DNA of 64,000 nt from Alphaproteobacteria bacterium (lineage in GTDB: Bacteria > Pseudomonadota > Alphaproteobacteria > Sphingomonadales > Sphingomonadaceae): NCBI GenBank assembly GCA_030424845.1, contig JAUHWC010000002.1, positions 186,001 to 250,000 on the forward strand, in the 5' to 3' direction. Shown piece after piece: positions 43,814-54,043 of the stretch. The stretch's first letter is position 1. Every line of letters starts with the position of its first letter. The position numbers and the translations under genes are program-made. Under the pieces are notes generated by a model. The model made no database searches, had not been told where the DNA came from, and saw only the letters and a program-made list of their open reading frames with translations.

Positions 43814-45097
43814 ATGACCATGCGGCGCAATTCGCCGGTGCTGGCGCTGGTGGTGCTGGCTGCGATCAGTACGGTGGGCTTTATTGACCGGATCGTGGTC
43901 AATGTGCTGGTGGAGCCGATCAAGACCGAGTTCGGGCTGACAGACGGGCAGGTCTCGCTGATGGCGATGGCCTTCACCGTGCTGAACATCGGGGTGGGCC
44001 TGGTTGTCGCCCGCTTCGCCGAGCGGGTGCGACGGCTGTCGCTGATATCGGTCGGCACCTTGCTGTGGTCCGGCGCGACCGCACTGTGCGGCTGGGCAAC
44101 GGGCTGGATCAACCTGCTGGTGGCGCGGATGGGCGTGGGCCTTGGCGAGGCAATCGGCCTGCCAAGCCTGCAATCGGTGATCGCCGACTACTTTCCTGCA
44201 AACAAGCGCGGCACGGCGATCTCGGTGCTGATGCTCGCGCCGCCCGTCGGTGCCTTCGTCGGCTTCGTGGGCGGCGGCTACATCGCCCAGGAATATGACT
44301 GGCGCTTCACCTTCCTGATCGCGGCCCTTCCGGGCTTCGTGCTGGCAGCAGTGGCGTGGTTCCTGGTGGCAGAACCGAAGCGCGGCGCGCATGACGCGGT
44401 GGCGGACAGCGACGATGTCCCCTCGGTCATGGAAGTGCTCCGGCGGCTGTTTGCACTGCCCAGCGCACGCAACCTGGTGATCGGGTCTGCATTTGCCGCA
44501 ATGCTCGGCTTCGGGGTCAACTACTTCTTCACCTCGCTGATGATGCGCAAGTTCGAGGTCGGGCTGGCGGAAGCAGGGCTGTATTCCGGCCTGATTGCCA
44601 GTGCGCCAGCGGCGCTTTCCGTGGTCATCTCGGGCATGCTGGGAGACAAGCTGGGCGCGAAGAACCCGGCTGCCTATGCGCTGGTTCCTGCCGTCTGCCT
44701 GTTGCTGGGCGGGCCGATCTATGCGCTGGCCATCACGCGGGAGGATCTGGGCGCATTGCTCGGCCTGGTCAGCATCGCCACATTCCTCAACTTCGGCTAT
44801 CTCGGCATCACCTATGCCGCCCTGCAGAACCTGATGCATCCGCGCATGCGCGCCACCTGTTCCGCCGTCCTCAACGTGGTCTACGGCATCGCCAGCGCGC
44901 TGGGACCGATCCTGGTCGGCTATCTGAGCGACGGGTTTGCCGCCAGCCGGGGCGAGATTGACGGATTGGTCCTGGCCATGGCGATCACTGGTGCGCTCTA
45001 TGTCTGGGCAGGCGTGCATTACCTGCTGGCCGCCCGTCGCTACGGGGCGGACCTTGCCCGCACAACAGTGCCAACCTCACCAGCGGCCGAGGGCTAG
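43814..45097 (+). CDS. MFS transporter
   Basis: 427 residues with twelve hydrophobic segments. RIVVNVLVEPIKTEFGLTDGQVSLMAMAFTVLNI and the RFAERVRRL loop (the MFS A motif position) lead the first half; MGVGLGEAIGLPSLQSVIADYFP and RGTAISVLMLAPPVGAFVGFVGGG are the motif C/D areas common in spinster-like and sugar-acid MFS families of sphingomonads. Substrate unknown. It follows the hypothetical membrane gene by 30 bases and ends at a palindromic terminator shared with metK. Confidence 0.9.
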   Translation: MTMRRNSPVLALVVLAAISTVGFIDRIVVNVLVEPIKTEFGLTDGQVSLMAMAFTVLNIGVGLVVARFAERVRRLSLISVGTLLWSGATALCGWATGWINLLVARMGVGLGEAIGLPSLQSVIADYFPANKRGTAISVLMLAPPVGAFVGFVGGGYIAQEYDWRFTFLIAALPGFVLAAVAWFLVAEPKRGAHDAVADSDDVPSVMEVLRRLFALPSARNLVIGSAFAAMLGFGVNYFFTSLMMRKFEVGLAEAGLYSGLIASAPAALSVVISGMLGDKLGAKNPAAYALVPAVCLLLGGPIYALAITREDLGALLGLVSIATFLNFGYLGITYAALQNLMHPRMRATCSAVLNVVYGIASALGPILVGYLSDGFAASRGEIDGLVLAMAITGALYVWAGVHYLLAARRYGADLARTTVPTSPAAEG

Positions 45098-45125
45098 GAC
45101 TCCCGGACAGGAGAACGCGCCACGA

Positions 45126-45159
45126 CGCAAAAGGGGCGCAGCGCTGCGCCCCTTTTGCG
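45126..45159. terminator. 34-bp perfect palindromic terminator, bidirectional
   Basis: CGCAAAAGGGGCGCAGC / GCTGCGCCCCTTTTGCG reads the same on both strands. It sits between the convergent MFS and metK genes and gives a TTTTGCG tail in either direction. Confidence 0.9.
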
Positions 45160-45181
45160 TTTCCGGTTTCACGCGTCAGGC

Positions 45182-46399
45182 TTAAGCAAGCGCGGCCTTG
45201 AGATCGTCGACCAGGTCAGTGCGTTCCCACGGGAAGGTGTCGCCTTCCGGCTTGCGTCCGAAGTGGCCATAGGCCGCGCTGGTGCGATAGATCGGCTTGT
45301 TGAGGCCCAGGTGCATGCGGATGCCGCGGGGGGTCATGCCGCCCAGCTTGCCGATGGACTTGATCGCATCCTCGATCCTGTCGTCAGTCACCTTGCCCGT
45401 GCCGTGCGTATCGACATAGAGCGACAGCGGCTCGGACACGCCGATGGCATAGGCCAGCTGGATCGTGCACTTTGTGGCAAGGCCGGCCGCCACGATGTTC
45501 TTGGCAAGGTAGCGCGTGATGTAGGCGGCCGAACGGTCAACCTTGGTCGGATCCTTGCCGGAGAACGCACCGCCGCCATGCGGGGACGCGCCGCCATAGG
45601 TGTCCACGATGATCTTGCGGCCGGTGAGGCCGGCATCACCATCAGGCCCGCCGATCTCGAAGCTGCCGGTGGGGTTGAGGTGGTAGACCGTCTCGTCCGA
45701 CAGCAGCTCGGCCGGGATCACCGATGCAATCGCATCCTTCAGGTAAGCCTTCAGCTCGGCTTCCTTCTCGCCCTTGTCGTAACCGGGGGCATGCTGGGTG
45801 GAAATGACGACCGCAGTGCAAGCCACCGGCTTGCCGTTTTCGAAACGCAGGGTGACCTGGCTCTTGCTGTCCGGCTCCAGGAAAGGCGCGGCGCCGGACT
45901 TGCGGTCATCAGCCAGCTTCTGGAGGATCTTGTGGCTGTAATCGAGCGTTGCCGGCATCAGGTCCGGCGTCTCGTCACAGGCATAGCCGAACATGATGCC
46001 CTGGTCGCCTGCGCCTTCATCCTTGTTCGAACCTTCCGCGCCAGCATCCACGCCTTGCGCGATATGGGCGCTCTGCCCGTGGAGGTGGTTTTCGAACTTC
46101 AGCGTTTCCCAGTGGAAGCCGTCCTGCTCGTATCCGATGTCCTTGACGACGCCGCGAACGGTCTTTTCGATCTCGTCCAGCGCGCCCGGAGCCCATTCGC
46201 CATTCTCGTACACGCCCTTGCAACGGATCTCGCCAGCCAGCACCACCAACTGCGTGGTCGTCAGCGTTTCACAAGCAACACGCGCCTCCGGATCCTTCGA
46301 CAGGAACAGGTCGACGATCGAATCCGAAATCTGGTCCGAAACCTTGTCGGGATGGCCTTCGGAGACACTTTCTGACGTGAACAGGTAGGATTGGCGCAT
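45182..46399 (-). CDS. metK: S-adenosylmethionine synthetase
   Basis: 405 residues. [20 protein letters not shown] at the N-terminus, [16 protein letters not shown] and the [19 protein letters not shown] loop are the MetK signatures. It makes SAM from methionine and ATP. The catalytic residues are intact and length is slightly longer than the 384-390 of enterobacteria because of short insertions, as is usual in alphaproteobacteria. It lies 51 bases downstream of lnt on the same strand. Confidence 0.98.
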   Translation of the reverse strand: MRQSYLFTSESVSEGHPDKVSDQISDSIVDLFLSKDPEARVACETLTTTQLVVLAGEIRCKGVYENGEWAPGALDEIEKTVRGVVKDIGYEQDGFHWETLKFENHLHGQSAHIAQGVDAGAEGSNKDEGAGDQGIMFGYACDETPDLMPATLDYSHKILQKLADDRKSGAAPFLEPDSKSQVTLRFENGKPVACTAVVISTQHAPGYDKGEKEAELKAYLKDAIASVIPAELLSDETVYHLNPTGSFEIGGPDGDAGLTGRKIIVDTYGGASPHGGGAFSGKDPTKVDRSAAYITRYLAKNIVAAGLATKCTIQLAYAIGVSEPLSLYVDTHGTGKVTDDRIEDAIKSIGKLGGMTPRGIRMHLGLNKPIYRTSAAYGHFGRKPEGDTFPWERTDLVDDLKAALA

Positions 46400-46450
46400 A
46401 GCTCTTGTCGGTCCTTCGCGTAACAGGGAAAGATGATGTCGCCTCGCGGT

Positions 46451-48028
46451 CTAACTGTCCGTTTGCCGCAATGCAACGAAAGCGATCAGTAGAAATGCGA
46501 GGGCCCATCCAAGCGCGAGCATGTTGCCCAGGCGCGCGAAGGGCGTGACAGCGCCGGCAGCGGGCACGATTGCGTCGATGCGATCCGCCCGGTGGGCGGG
46601 AATGGACGCGCGAACCACGCCGCGTGAATCGATGATTCCAGATATGCCGGTGGTGGTTGAGCGCAGCACCGGCAAACCTTCCTCGATCGCGCGCATGCGG
46701 GCCTGGGCGAAATGCTGCCGCGGCCCGAACATCCCGAACCAACCGTCATTCGATCCGGTATAGATGTAGTCCGGGCGATGGCCGCGATCGACCACCTGGC
46801 CGGAAAAGATGATCTCGTAGCAGACCTGGATCCCTGCCTTGCCATGCGCGCCAAGATCCAGCGTCTGCGGGCCGGGGCCGGGCAGGAAATCGATCGCTCC
46901 GGGGACAAGGCGGCTCAGGCCGAGCGGCTCGAGGATCGCGCGCATCGGCAGGTACTCACCGTAAGGGACAAGGTGCGCCTTGGAATAGATCCCGGCAATC
47001 CGGGCGTCGTCATCCACCGCCAGCACGGAATTGTATGCACCTGCAAGGCGGCCATCCTCGAAGGCGAGCCTTTGCCCGCCGGTCAGCAGCAGCGCCCCTT
47101 CGCCCAACGTGCGGGCAATGCGCGCGCGGGCGAATTCAGGGCTGCCCAGCGCGGTGGTGCGGTCATAATAGCGCTGCGGGTAACCCTCCTCGAGGTAATC
47201 GGCCATGCCGGACTCAGGCCACAGCACAAGCCGGGGCTCGCCGGCTTCACCCTGCGGGAGGGAAAGCTCTGCCAGCCGGGAGAAATTGGCTTCGTAAAAG
47301 CGCGAATCATTGAGCTGTGCCTGGCGGATGTCAGGCTGCACCAGCGTGACGGCCAGCGTGCCATCCTCGCCCTTGCCCGCGGGCCAGTACATCCCGGCCG
47401 CCACGAGAACGGCGGCAAGGGCAGCAAGTGTCCAGCGCCGTTCCACCAGCAGGCGCACCAGCCCTGCGGCAAGCAGCACGGCAATGCCGGACAGGGCATA
47501 GGTACCCATCCATGGAACCATGGCGGCAAGACCCGGGCGATCCATCGGCCCCAGCAGGACCATGGAGAAGGGGTTCCAGGAATAGCCGGTGAAGACCCAG
47601 CTGCGCAGCCATTCGGATATGATCCAGAAGCCGGCGAACGCCAGCACCGCCGCCATGCCCCGCCGCTCACCCGCCAATGCCCGCGCAGCCCCCGCCGCCA
47701 GCGCCGGATAGACCGCGAGGTAGACGGACAGCAGCGGCACCGCTGCCCAGCCGAGCACGGCGGGCATGTTGGACTGGTAGGTAAAGGCCGTGGCAATCCA
47801 GTTGTTGCCGAATGTGAAGTGCCCCATGCCGAACAGCCAGCCGAGCCAGGCCGCCTGTTTCCAGCCGTTGCACAAGGGAACAAGGGCCGCAAAAACACCC
47901 ATTGCGAAAAGCGCGAGCGGCCACAGGCCCAGCGGCGCGAAGCCGGCAGCCGAAAGCACGCCGAGCAACAGCGTGAGTAGCCAGTAAAGGCGTGGCCTGG
48001 TCTGGAGGAGGCCGGACAGTCGCGTCAT
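46451..48028 (-). CDS. lnt: apolipoprotein N-acyltransferase
   Basis: About 525 residues; ATG 48028 (MTRLSGLLQTRP) is preferred over 48067. Six to eight membrane segments fill the first 210 residues. The nitrilase-type catalytic triad is visible: glutamate in LVLWPESGMADYL, lysine in YSKAHLVPYGEYLP and cysteine in GIQVCYEIIFSG. It N-acylates the cysteine of lipoproteins at the inner membrane, which serves the several lipoproteins found in this window. NDGWFGMFGPRQHFAQARMRAIEEGLPVLRS is the C-terminal Lnt block. Confidence 0.95.
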   Translation of the reverse strand: MTRLSGLLQTRPRLYWLLTLLLGVLSAAGFAPLGLWPLALFAMGVFAALVPLCNGWKQAAWLGWLFGMGHFTFGNNWIATAFTYQSNMPAVLGWAAVPLLSVYLAVYPALAAGAARALAGERRGMAAVLAFAGFWIISEWLRSWVFTGYSWNPFSMVLLGPMDRPGLAAMVPWMGTYALSGIAVLLAAGLVRLLVERRWTLAALAAVLVAAGMYWPAGKGEDGTLAVTLVQPDIRQAQLNDSRFYEANFSRLAELSLPQGEAGEPRLVLWPESGMADYLEEGYPQRYYDRTTALGSPEFARARIARTLGEGALLLTGGQRLAFEDGRLAGAYNSVLAVDDDARIAGIYSKAHLVPYGEYLPMRAILEPLGLSRLVPGAIDFLPGPGPQTLDLGAHGKAGIQVCYEIIFSGQVVDRGHRPDYIYTGSNDGWFGMFGPRQHFAQARMRAIEEGLPVLRSTTTGISGIIDSRGVVRASIPAHRADRIDAIVPAAGAVTPFARLGNMLALGWALAFLLIAFVALRQTDS

Positions 48029-48083
48029 CACAGGCGCACTGGTGGACTGCCGCGTTCGAGCTGGCAAGCCCCCGATGCGGCGA

Positions 48084-48731
48084 TCAGCTTACCGCCTGCA
48101 ATTCCTCTTCACCATCGTCGCCGCGCGGTTTGCGGGCGCGCAGGCGACGCGGCTTGGCAGCGGGCTCCTCACCGTCATCATCGCCATCACTGGATCGGGC
48201 AATCGACGGAGGCAGCATTTCGGGATCCAGACCCGCCTCGCCATCGTCCTTGCTTTCCGTCTTGCGGGAACGCTTCTTGCGCGGCTTGGCGGCGAAAGGG
48301 TTTTCACCGTCCTCGCCTTCGGCACCGCGCTCGCCTTCGCTGGCACACGCATCGTCGGAACTGTCATCCTTGCGCGAACGGCGCGGCTTGCGGCCACGAT
48401 CTTCCTCGCGGCGATCGTCACGATCATCGTCATCGCTGTCGTCGTCGTTCTGCTCGCGCTCGGCATCGCGCTTGGCGCGCTGCTCGTCCTTCTGCGCCTT
48501 GGCATCGGCAATGACGCGGAAATAGTGATCGGCGAACTGCAGGTAATATTCGGTCTGCACCCGGTCGTCATTCAGCGAAGCCTCATGGGCCAGCTTCTTG
48601 TACTTTTCCAGCAGCTGCGGCGCATTTCCGCGCGCCCGGGAATCGATCCGGTTGGACTGGTTCTGGTTGCCGCCTCCGCCGCGATTGCCACCACGGCCGC
48701 GCCGACGATTGTTATTGCGTTGGCTATTCAA
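48084..48731 (-). CDS. DUF4167 protein, disordered charged tail
   Basis: 215 residues. The first 30 are Gly/Arg/Asn-rich (NNNRRRGRGGNRGGGGNQNQ), RNA-binding-like. NRIDSRARGNAPQLLEKYKKLAHEASLNDDRVQTEYYLQFADHYFRV is the conserved DUF4167 helical domain. Residues about 85-215 are Asp/Glu/Lys/Arg runs (DDDSDDDDRDDRREE) and probably disordered. Alphaproteobacterial; role unknown, with an RNA link suggested by composition only. It shows why antisense ORFs open up here: they are shadows of the biased composition. Confidence 0.85.
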   Translation of the reverse strand: MNSQRNNNRRRGRGGNRGGGGNQNQSNRIDSRARGNAPQLLEKYKKLAHEASLNDDRVQTEYYLQFADHYFRVIADAKAQKDEQRAKRDAEREQNDDDSDDDDRDDRREEDRGRKPRRSRKDDSSDDACASEGERGAEGEDGENPFAAKPRKKRSRKTESKDDGEAGLDPEMLPPSIARSSDGDDDGEEPAAKPRRLRARKPRGDDGEEELQAVS

Positions 48732-48961
48732 GGGAAATCCGTTTCCTCATTGGGACCGGTTCTCATTCTTTCCGGTCACATGACCCCCGATGCAGCGCCA
48801 CATGGCGCGTGCACGTTCTCCGATTTGCGTAGACGAATGACGTTCCCGCCGCTCAAAAAGCAAATTTGGGAGTTCAGGCCGTGGCTGGGGGAAAATCCCT
48901 TCGCAGCAATGGCCTTCGAGTCAGAGGTAGCTACTCGAAAATGGTTTGCCAAGTCCTAATG

Positions 48962-49789
48962 TCACTCGGGGCGCAGCACGAGAGCGCGCGGCCTGCCGGC
49001 AAGATCATCGCGGCATTCCACTGAAAATCCGGCACTTCTCGCGATTTCGCTGACGCTTTCGCGCTGTGTCGCGCCAATTTCGAGCACAGCGAGGGCGCCT
49101 TCGCCGAGCAGATTCGCCAATTGCGGCACCAGCTTGCGATAGTCGTCCAGCCCGTCCTTCCCGGCAAAGAGCGCACCTGCAGGTTCCCAGTCCCTGACGT
49201 CGGGATCGAGTTCGGCATCGGCCTCCACATAGGGCGGGTTCGCCAGGATCAGGTCGAACGTGCCGAGATCGTCTGCCCAACCCTCCTCGTGCCAGTCGGC
49301 ATGGAGGATTCGCACGCGATCCTGCACGCCCAGCCGCGCAGCATTCTGCGACGCGACCGCCATTGCGCCCAGCGAACGGTCGATGCCGATCCCCTCGGCC
49401 TGCGGACGCTCCGCCAGCACGGTGAGCAGCAGCGCGCCCGTCCCGACACCACAATCCAGAACGCGGGCGGGAGCGGGCGCAGCATCGAGCGCGGCTTCCA
49501 CCACGCTTTCGCTGTCACCGCGCGGGATCAGCGTTTCGCAGGTCACGACAAAGCTGCGGCCATAGAATTCCTGCGAGCCGGTGATGTAGGCCACCGGCTC
49601 GCAGTGCCTGCGGCGTTCGATGAAGTCGGCAAATCCATCCGGCACCTCGCCCTGCATATGACGCAGCAACAGGTCGGACCGCGACACACCCAGCGCGTGC
49701 GCCATCAACAGTTCGGCATCGAGCCGTGCGGTGCCAGAAGTGCCTGCCAGCGCCGCGCTCGCATCGCGCAAGGCATCGGCGATGGTCAT
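48962..49789 (-). CDS. prmC: release factor glutamine methyltransferase
   Basis: 275 residues from ATG 49789 (MTIADALRDASAALA); the longer ORF runs back into prfA. RLDAELLMAHALGVSRSDLLL is the PrmC N-domain, RVLDCGVGTGALLL the SAM-binding loop (cysteine in place of the common leucine/aspartate pair), and LANPPYVEAD the glutamine-binding NPPY motif. It methylates the GGQ glutamine of PrfA, whose gene ends one base before this start. Confidence 0.95.
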   Translation of the reverse strand: MTIADALRDASAALAGTSGTARLDAELLMAHALGVSRSDLLLRHMQGEVPDGFADFIERRRHCEPVAYITGSQEFYGRSFVVTCETLIPRGDSESVVEAALDAAPAPARVLDCGVGTGALLLTVLAERPQAEGIGIDRSLGAMAVASQNAARLGVQDRVRILHADWHEEGWADDLGTFDLILANPPYVEADAELDPDVRDWEPAGALFAGKDGLDDYRKLVPQLANLLGEGALAVLEIGATQRESVSEIARSAGFSVECRDDLAGRPRALVLRPE

Positions 49790-49790
49790 C

Positions 49791-50858
49791 TCACCCTTCC
49801 ATCGCGGCAAGGCGCTTGGCTTCGTCTTCTGCGGTGAGCGCATCGACGATCTCGCCCAGCGCGGTGCCGGCGAGAACCTCGTCAAGCTTGTGCAGGGTGA
49901 GGCCGATGCGGTGATCGGTCACGCGGCCTTGCGGGAAATTGTAGGTGCGGATGCGTTCACTGCGGTCGCCACTGCCGACCATTGCCTTGCGCGCGGCGGC
50001 TTCCTCGCCCTGCGCTTCCTCGCGCATCTTTTCATAAAGGCGCGCGCGCAGCACCTGCATCGCCTTGGCACGGTTCTTGTGCTGGCTGCGCTCGTCCTGC
50101 TGGATCACCACGAGGCCTGTCGGCAAGTGGGTGATGCGCACTGCGGAATCCGTCGTGTTGACGTGCTGGCCGCCTGCACCGGAGGCGCGGTAAATATCTA
50201 TTTTCAAATCATTATCATTGATCTGGACATCGACCTCGGTGGGCTCCGGCAGTACCGCCACTGTTGCCGCAGAGGTATGGATGCGGCCGCCGCTTTCGGT
50301 GACGGGAACGCGCTGCACGCGGTGCACGCCGCTTTCCCACTTGAGCTTGGCGAACACGCCCTGGCCGGTGATGTTGGCGACAATTTCCTTGAAACCGCCG
50401 GCATCGCTGGCGTTCATCGAAACAGGCTCCACGCGCCAGCCGTTCTCGGCCGCGAAACGCTCGTACATGCGGTAGAGGTCGCCCGCGAAGAGCGCCGCCT
50501 CGTCGCCGCCCGTTCCGGCGCGGATTTCCAGCATGGCGGGGCGCTGGTCCGCCTCGTCCTTGGGCAGCATGGCGATGGCGAGCGCGCGTTCGGCTTCGGG
50601 CAACGCCTTCTTCAGGCTCGCCAGTTCCTCCTCGGCCATGGCCTTCATTTCCGGATCGGAGAGCAACTCGGTGAGCCCTTCGACCTCGCTGCGCATGGCG
50701 GAAACTTCGGCTGCCGCCTTCGCCACCGGCTCCAGCTCGGCATAGTCGCGGCTGGCCTTGACGAACTCCTCGCCCTCCAGCTGGCCGGACGCCATCCTCG
50801 CCTCGAGTTCAGCGAAGCGGTTGGTGATCTGGTGCAGGCGTTCGGCGGGTATCTGCAT
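49791..50858 (-). CDS. prfA: peptide chain release factor 1
   Basis: 355 residues. [20 protein letters not shown] carries the GGQ peptidyl-tRNA hydrolysis motif; [19 protein letters not shown] and the decoding region [13 protein letters not shown] to DQRPAM are also seen, with [20 protein letters not shown] downstream. It ends translation at UAA and UAG. Followed by prmC with the stop and start practically touching, and preceded by hisS (3 bases), so hisS-prfA-prmC form one operon. Confidence 0.97.
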   Translation of the reverse strand: MQIPAERLHQITNRFAELEARMASGQLEGEEFVKASRDYAELEPVAKAAAEVSAMRSEVEGLTELLSDPEMKAMAEEELASLKKALPEAERALAIAMLPKDEADQRPAMLEIRAGTGGDEAALFAGDLYRMYERFAAENGWRVEPVSMNASDAGGFKEIVANITGQGVFAKLKWESGVHRVQRVPVTESGGRIHTSAATVAVLPEPTEVDVQINDNDLKIDIYRASGAGGQHVNTTDSAVRITHLPTGLVVIQQDERSQHKNRAKAMQVLRARLYEKMREEAQGEEAAARKAMVGSGDRSERIRTYNFPQGRVTDHRIGLTLHKLDEVLAGTALGEIVDALTAEDEAKRLAAMEG

Positions 50859-50861
50859 GGG

Positions 50862-52103
50862 TCAGGAGAGGGCCGCTTCGATCTTCGCAGCGTGCACATC
50901 GTCGGCCTTGATCCGCCGGTCTGCTTCGCCATCTCGCGTTGCAAGGGCAACGATCGATACCGCGCCGGACTTCACAGCCTTGTCGAAGCGCTTGCGCGGC
51001 GAACCACTTGCGACCAGTTCGGCAGACATTCCCGCTGCGCGCAGCTTGCCAATGGCGACAATTGCATCGCCAATCAGTTCATCATCCTCGACGACAACAG
51101 CAACATCCGCGCCAGCCTCACCCTTCTCGCCAACCAGCATCGCAAGCCGTTCGATACCGGCAGCCCAGCCGACAGCGGGCGTGGGCGCGCCGCCGAGCGA
51201 TTCCATCAACCCGTCATAACGGCCGCCGCCCAGCACGGTGCTCTGGCTGCCGAGTGCGCCAGCTGCGGCGGAGCCTTCGTCAGGGATGAACTCGAAAGCG
51301 GTGTGGCGGTAGTAGTCGAGCCCGCGCACCAGGGTTTCGGCGCGTTCCCACCTCACGCCCGCCGCATCAAGCCCGCTGGTCACTGCATCGAAGAAGGCTC
51401 GCGCGTCGTCTGACAGGAACTGGTCGATGCGCGGGGCATCGCCGACGAACTTGCGGTCGCGCGGGTCCTTGCTGTCCAGGATGCGCAGCGGGTTCTTGTG
51501 CAGCCTTTCCTGCGAATCCTCGGACAACTCGCCCTGCACCGCGCCGAAATATTCGATCAGTGCCGCGCGCCATGCCTCGCGGCTGTCGCCATCGCCCAGC
51601 GTGTTGAGGTGCAGCGTGACGCCTTCGATGCCCAGTTCCTTCAAGAGCTGGTCCGCCATGCACAGCAGCTCCACGTCCGCCTGCGGTTCGGCAGCGCCTA
51701 TGATTTCCGCATCGATCTGGTGGAACTGGCGATAGCGGCCCTTCTGCGGGCGCTCGTAGCGGAACAGGGGCCCATGCGTCGCCACTTTCAGCGGCGCATA
51801 TTGCTGCCAGCCTTCGGTGAGATAGGCGCGGGCGATACCTGCGGTGAATTCGGGGCGCAGCGTCAGCGATTCGCCGCCGCGATCCTCGAAAGAGTACATT
51901 TCCTTGGAGACAACGTCGGTCGTCTCGCCAATGGCGCGGCTGAACACCTCGGTCTTTTCGAACACGGGCATTTCCACGCGGCGGAAGCGATAGAGCTTGC
52001 GCACGCGCTCGAAGGTTTCGACCACAAAGGCGAAGGCTTCGGCCTCGGGACCGAAAATGTCCTGCGTTCCCCGGATCGGGCGCGGTGTCTGTGTCTTGCT
52101 CAT
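50862..52103 (-). CDS. hisS: histidine--tRNA ligase
   Basis: 413 residues, class II synthetase. [17 protein letters not shown] is the N-terminus, [16 protein letters not shown] and [19 protein letters not shown] hold motif 2, [13 protein letters not shown] and [13 protein letters not shown] the histidine-specific and motif 3 regions. An anticodon-binding domain closes the protein. First gene of the hisS-prfA-prmC operon. Confidence 0.97.
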   Translation of the reverse strand: MSKTQTPRPIRGTQDIFGPEAEAFAFVVETFERVRKLYRFRRVEMPVFEKTEVFSRAIGETTDVVSKEMYSFEDRGGESLTLRPEFTAGIARAYLTEGWQQYAPLKVATHGPLFRYERPQKGRYRQFHQIDAEIIGAAEPQADVELLCMADQLLKELGIEGVTLHLNTLGDGDSREAWRAALIEYFGAVQGELSEDSQERLHKNPLRILDSKDPRDRKFVGDAPRIDQFLSDDARAFFDAVTSGLDAAGVRWERAETLVRGLDYYRHTAFEFIPDEGSAAAGALGSQSTVLGGGRYDGLMESLGGAPTPAVGWAAGIERLAMLVGEKGEAGADVAVVVEDDELIGDAIVAIGKLRAAGMSAELVASGSPRKRFDKAVKSGAVSIVALATRDGEADRRIKADDVHAAKIEAALS

Positions 52104-52141
52104 GGGGAGCAGCCCTTAAGCCGCCCCCGCAAAAGCCGCAA

Positions 52142-53254
52142 CTACTCCGCTGCTTCCAGGAAGCGATCATCAATGCTGGTTTCGGCTTCCCAGCTCTTCA
52201 CTTCGGGCAGCACCTTCTCGGCAAAGAGCCGCATCGAGCGGACCGCATCTTCTGCCGGCATGCCCCCGAAATAGACATGCGGGAAGAAGCCCTGCGGCTG
52301 GTAGATTTCCTTCAGCTCCCACATCCGGTCGAGGATCATCTGCGGGGTGCCGGTGACAGCCGACTTGCTGAAGTTCTCGACATAGGCATCGATCTCTTCA
52401 GGCGAGTGCAACATCATGTTCTCGTAATGCTCGTAGCCCTTCACATTGGCGAAGGTGCCGGGCTTGGCGAGGGAATAGTTCTTCACCGCCGCGCGCATGG
52501 TGTGGGCGAGGTATTTCTGGCCCTGCTCCTCTGCGTAACCGGCATCCTCGTGGATGTAGAAATTGCCCGAGAGCATCGGCGGCGGCGGAGTGGAGCCGTC
52601 CTTGTGCACGTCCTGCCACACTTCCTTGTACTGGTCCGGCGGGGCCTCCTTGCCGCGCTGGGGCAGCATCAGCACCATGTTGCCGAAGCCGTGGCGGGCG
52701 GCCGCAACCATCGAATTGCCCGAAAGTGAGCCGCAGAACTTGCGGCCTTCGAAGCTCTTGATCGGGCCGGGGAACAGCTTTGTGCGCGGGATTTTCCCGA
52801 AAGCGCCCTCGCCCTCGATCACGCCGGTTTCCAGCGCCGGGATCAGCACGTCGAGGATATCGTTGTAAAGGTCGCGGCTCTTGTTCTGGTCAATGCCGAG
52901 GCCGGCAAATTCCTGCGGTGCCAGCCCGCCGCCGAAGCCCAGCAGCGCCCGCCCGCCGGACAGGATGTCGAGGTTGATGATATGCTCTGCCAGGCGCACC
53001 GGGTTGTGCCACGGCACGATGATGCACTGGGTGCCCAGCTTCACCCGCTTGGTGCGTCCGGCGAGGTAGGTGAGCAGCTGCAAGGGATCGTTGGAAACCG
53101 AATAGTCGGAGAAGTGGTGCTCGGTGATCCAGACCGAATCGAAGCCCAGTTCCTCTGCCAGTACCAGCTGGTCCACTTCCTCGCGCACCAGCCGCGCGGC
53201 ATCATAGCTGTCACCGCGCTGGTGCGCGAAACCCGTGCCGATACCTACATGCAT
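52142..53254 (-). CDS. LLM-class flavin-dependent oxidoreductase
   Basis: 370 residues from ATG 53254 (MHVGIGTGFAHQRGDSYDAA), with a GAGAGGGA site just before; the listed ORF runs 17 codons further. LAEELGFDSVWITEHHFSDY, LGTQCIIVPWHNPVRLAEHI, GGRALLGFGGGLAPQEFAGLGID and the C-terminal FFPHVYFGG are luciferase-like monooxygenase blocks with F420 or FMN as cofactor. The substrate is not predictable. A lone gene, divergent from ppa. Confidence 0.88.
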   Translation of the reverse strand: MHVGIGTGFAHQRGDSYDAARLVREEVDQLVLAEELGFDSVWITEHHFSDYSVSNDPLQLLTYLAGRTKRVKLGTQCIIVPWHNPVRLAEHIINLDILSGGRALLGFGGGLAPQEFAGLGIDQNKSRDLYNDILDVLIPALETGVIEGEGAFGKIPRTKLFPGPIKSFEGRKFCGSLSGNSMVAAARHGFGNMVLMLPQRGKEAPPDQYKEVWQDVHKDGSTPPPPMLSGNFYIHEDAGYAEEQGQKYLAHTMRAAVKNYSLAKPGTFANVKGYEHYENMMLHSPEEIDAYVENFSKSAVTGTPQMILDRMWELKEIYQPQGFFPHVYFGGMPAEDAVRSMRLFAEKVLPEVKSWEAETSIDDRFLEAAE

Positions 53255-53450
53255 TCCCTCTCTCCTCTCCGTCGGCGGGCGGAGCCGTTTGCCGACTCTT
53301 CTCACACCCCATCTTCACGGCCGTGAGGATGACCCAGATCGCCCCCTTGCGCAATTCGCCTGTGGCATTGCCGGGCAACTTGCTCTAATCCCGCGCCGGA
53401 ATTTGGGAGGGGATGCCGCAGAATCTCGCAAAGAGGACACACGAGCATCC

Positions 53451-53987
53451 ATGCGTATTGAACATATCACGGTCGGCGACAACCCGCCGGAAAACCTGAA
53501 CGTCATCATCGAAGTCCCCACCGGGGGCGAACCGGTGAAGTATGAGTTCGACAAGAAGTCGGGCGCCTTGTTCGTGGACCGCATCCTGCACACGCCGATG
53601 CGCTACCCGGCCAATTACGGCTTCGTTCCGCACACGCTGAGCCCGGACGGGGATCCGCTCGATGCGCTGGTCATCGCCCGCTCGCCCTTCATGGCCGGCT
53701 GCGTCGTCCGCGCGCGCCCGATCGGCGTGCTCAACCTGGAAGACGAGCATGGCGGCGATGAGAAGCTGATCTGCGTGCCGGTGGATTCCACCTTCCCCTA
53801 TTACTCCGACGTCGGGGAAACAAAGGACCTGCCGAGCATCATCTTCCAGCAGATCGAGCACTTCTTCACCCACTACAAGGACCTCGAAGCCGAAAAGTGG
53901 GTGCGCATCGGCGCATGGGGCGATGCCGCCGAAGCGCGCAAGGTGACCCTGGAAGCGATCGAGCGGTACAAGGCCAGCAAGGGCTAG
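53451..53987 (+). CDS. ppa: inorganic pyrophosphatase
   Basis: 178 residues from ATG 53451 (MRIEHITVGDNPPENLNVIIEVP); upstream codons in the track are leader. The family I signature is intact: KYEFDKKSGALFVDRIL, MRYPANYGFVPHTLSPDGDPLDAL with its acidic metal ligands, and the HFFTHYKDLE block. It hydrolyses pyrophosphate from biosynthetic reactions. Divergent from the LLM gene with about 195 bases between starts; no clear promoter hexamers seen. Confidence 0.97.
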   Translation: MRIEHITVGDNPPENLNVIIEVPTGGEPVKYEFDKKSGALFVDRILHTPMRYPANYGFVPHTLSPDGDPLDALVIARSPFMAGCVVRARPIGVLNLEDEHGGDEKLICVPVDSTFPYYSDVGETKDLPSIIFQQIEHFFTHYKDLEAEKWVRIGAWGDAAEARKVTLEAIERYKASKG

Positions 53988-53998
53988 GCCTTGCGCTG

Positions 53999-54028
53999 AC
54001 CGGGCCGCACGATCACCTGCGGCCCGGT
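53999..54028. terminator. hairpin between convergent ppa and alkylsulfatase
   Basis: ACCGGGCCGC / GCGGCCCGGT, a perfect 10-bp stem with a 10-base loop, followed by TGCCTTGT. A moderate terminator for ppa, and in reverse for the sulfatase. Confidence 0.6.
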
Positions 54029-54043
54029 TGCCTTGTGCCGCGA

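Noticed and set aside
48042-48959. A 305-aa plus-strand ORF with hydrophobic runs
   Set aside because: Antisense to the DUF4167 gene; the hydrophobic stretches are complements of Asp/Arg-rich codons.
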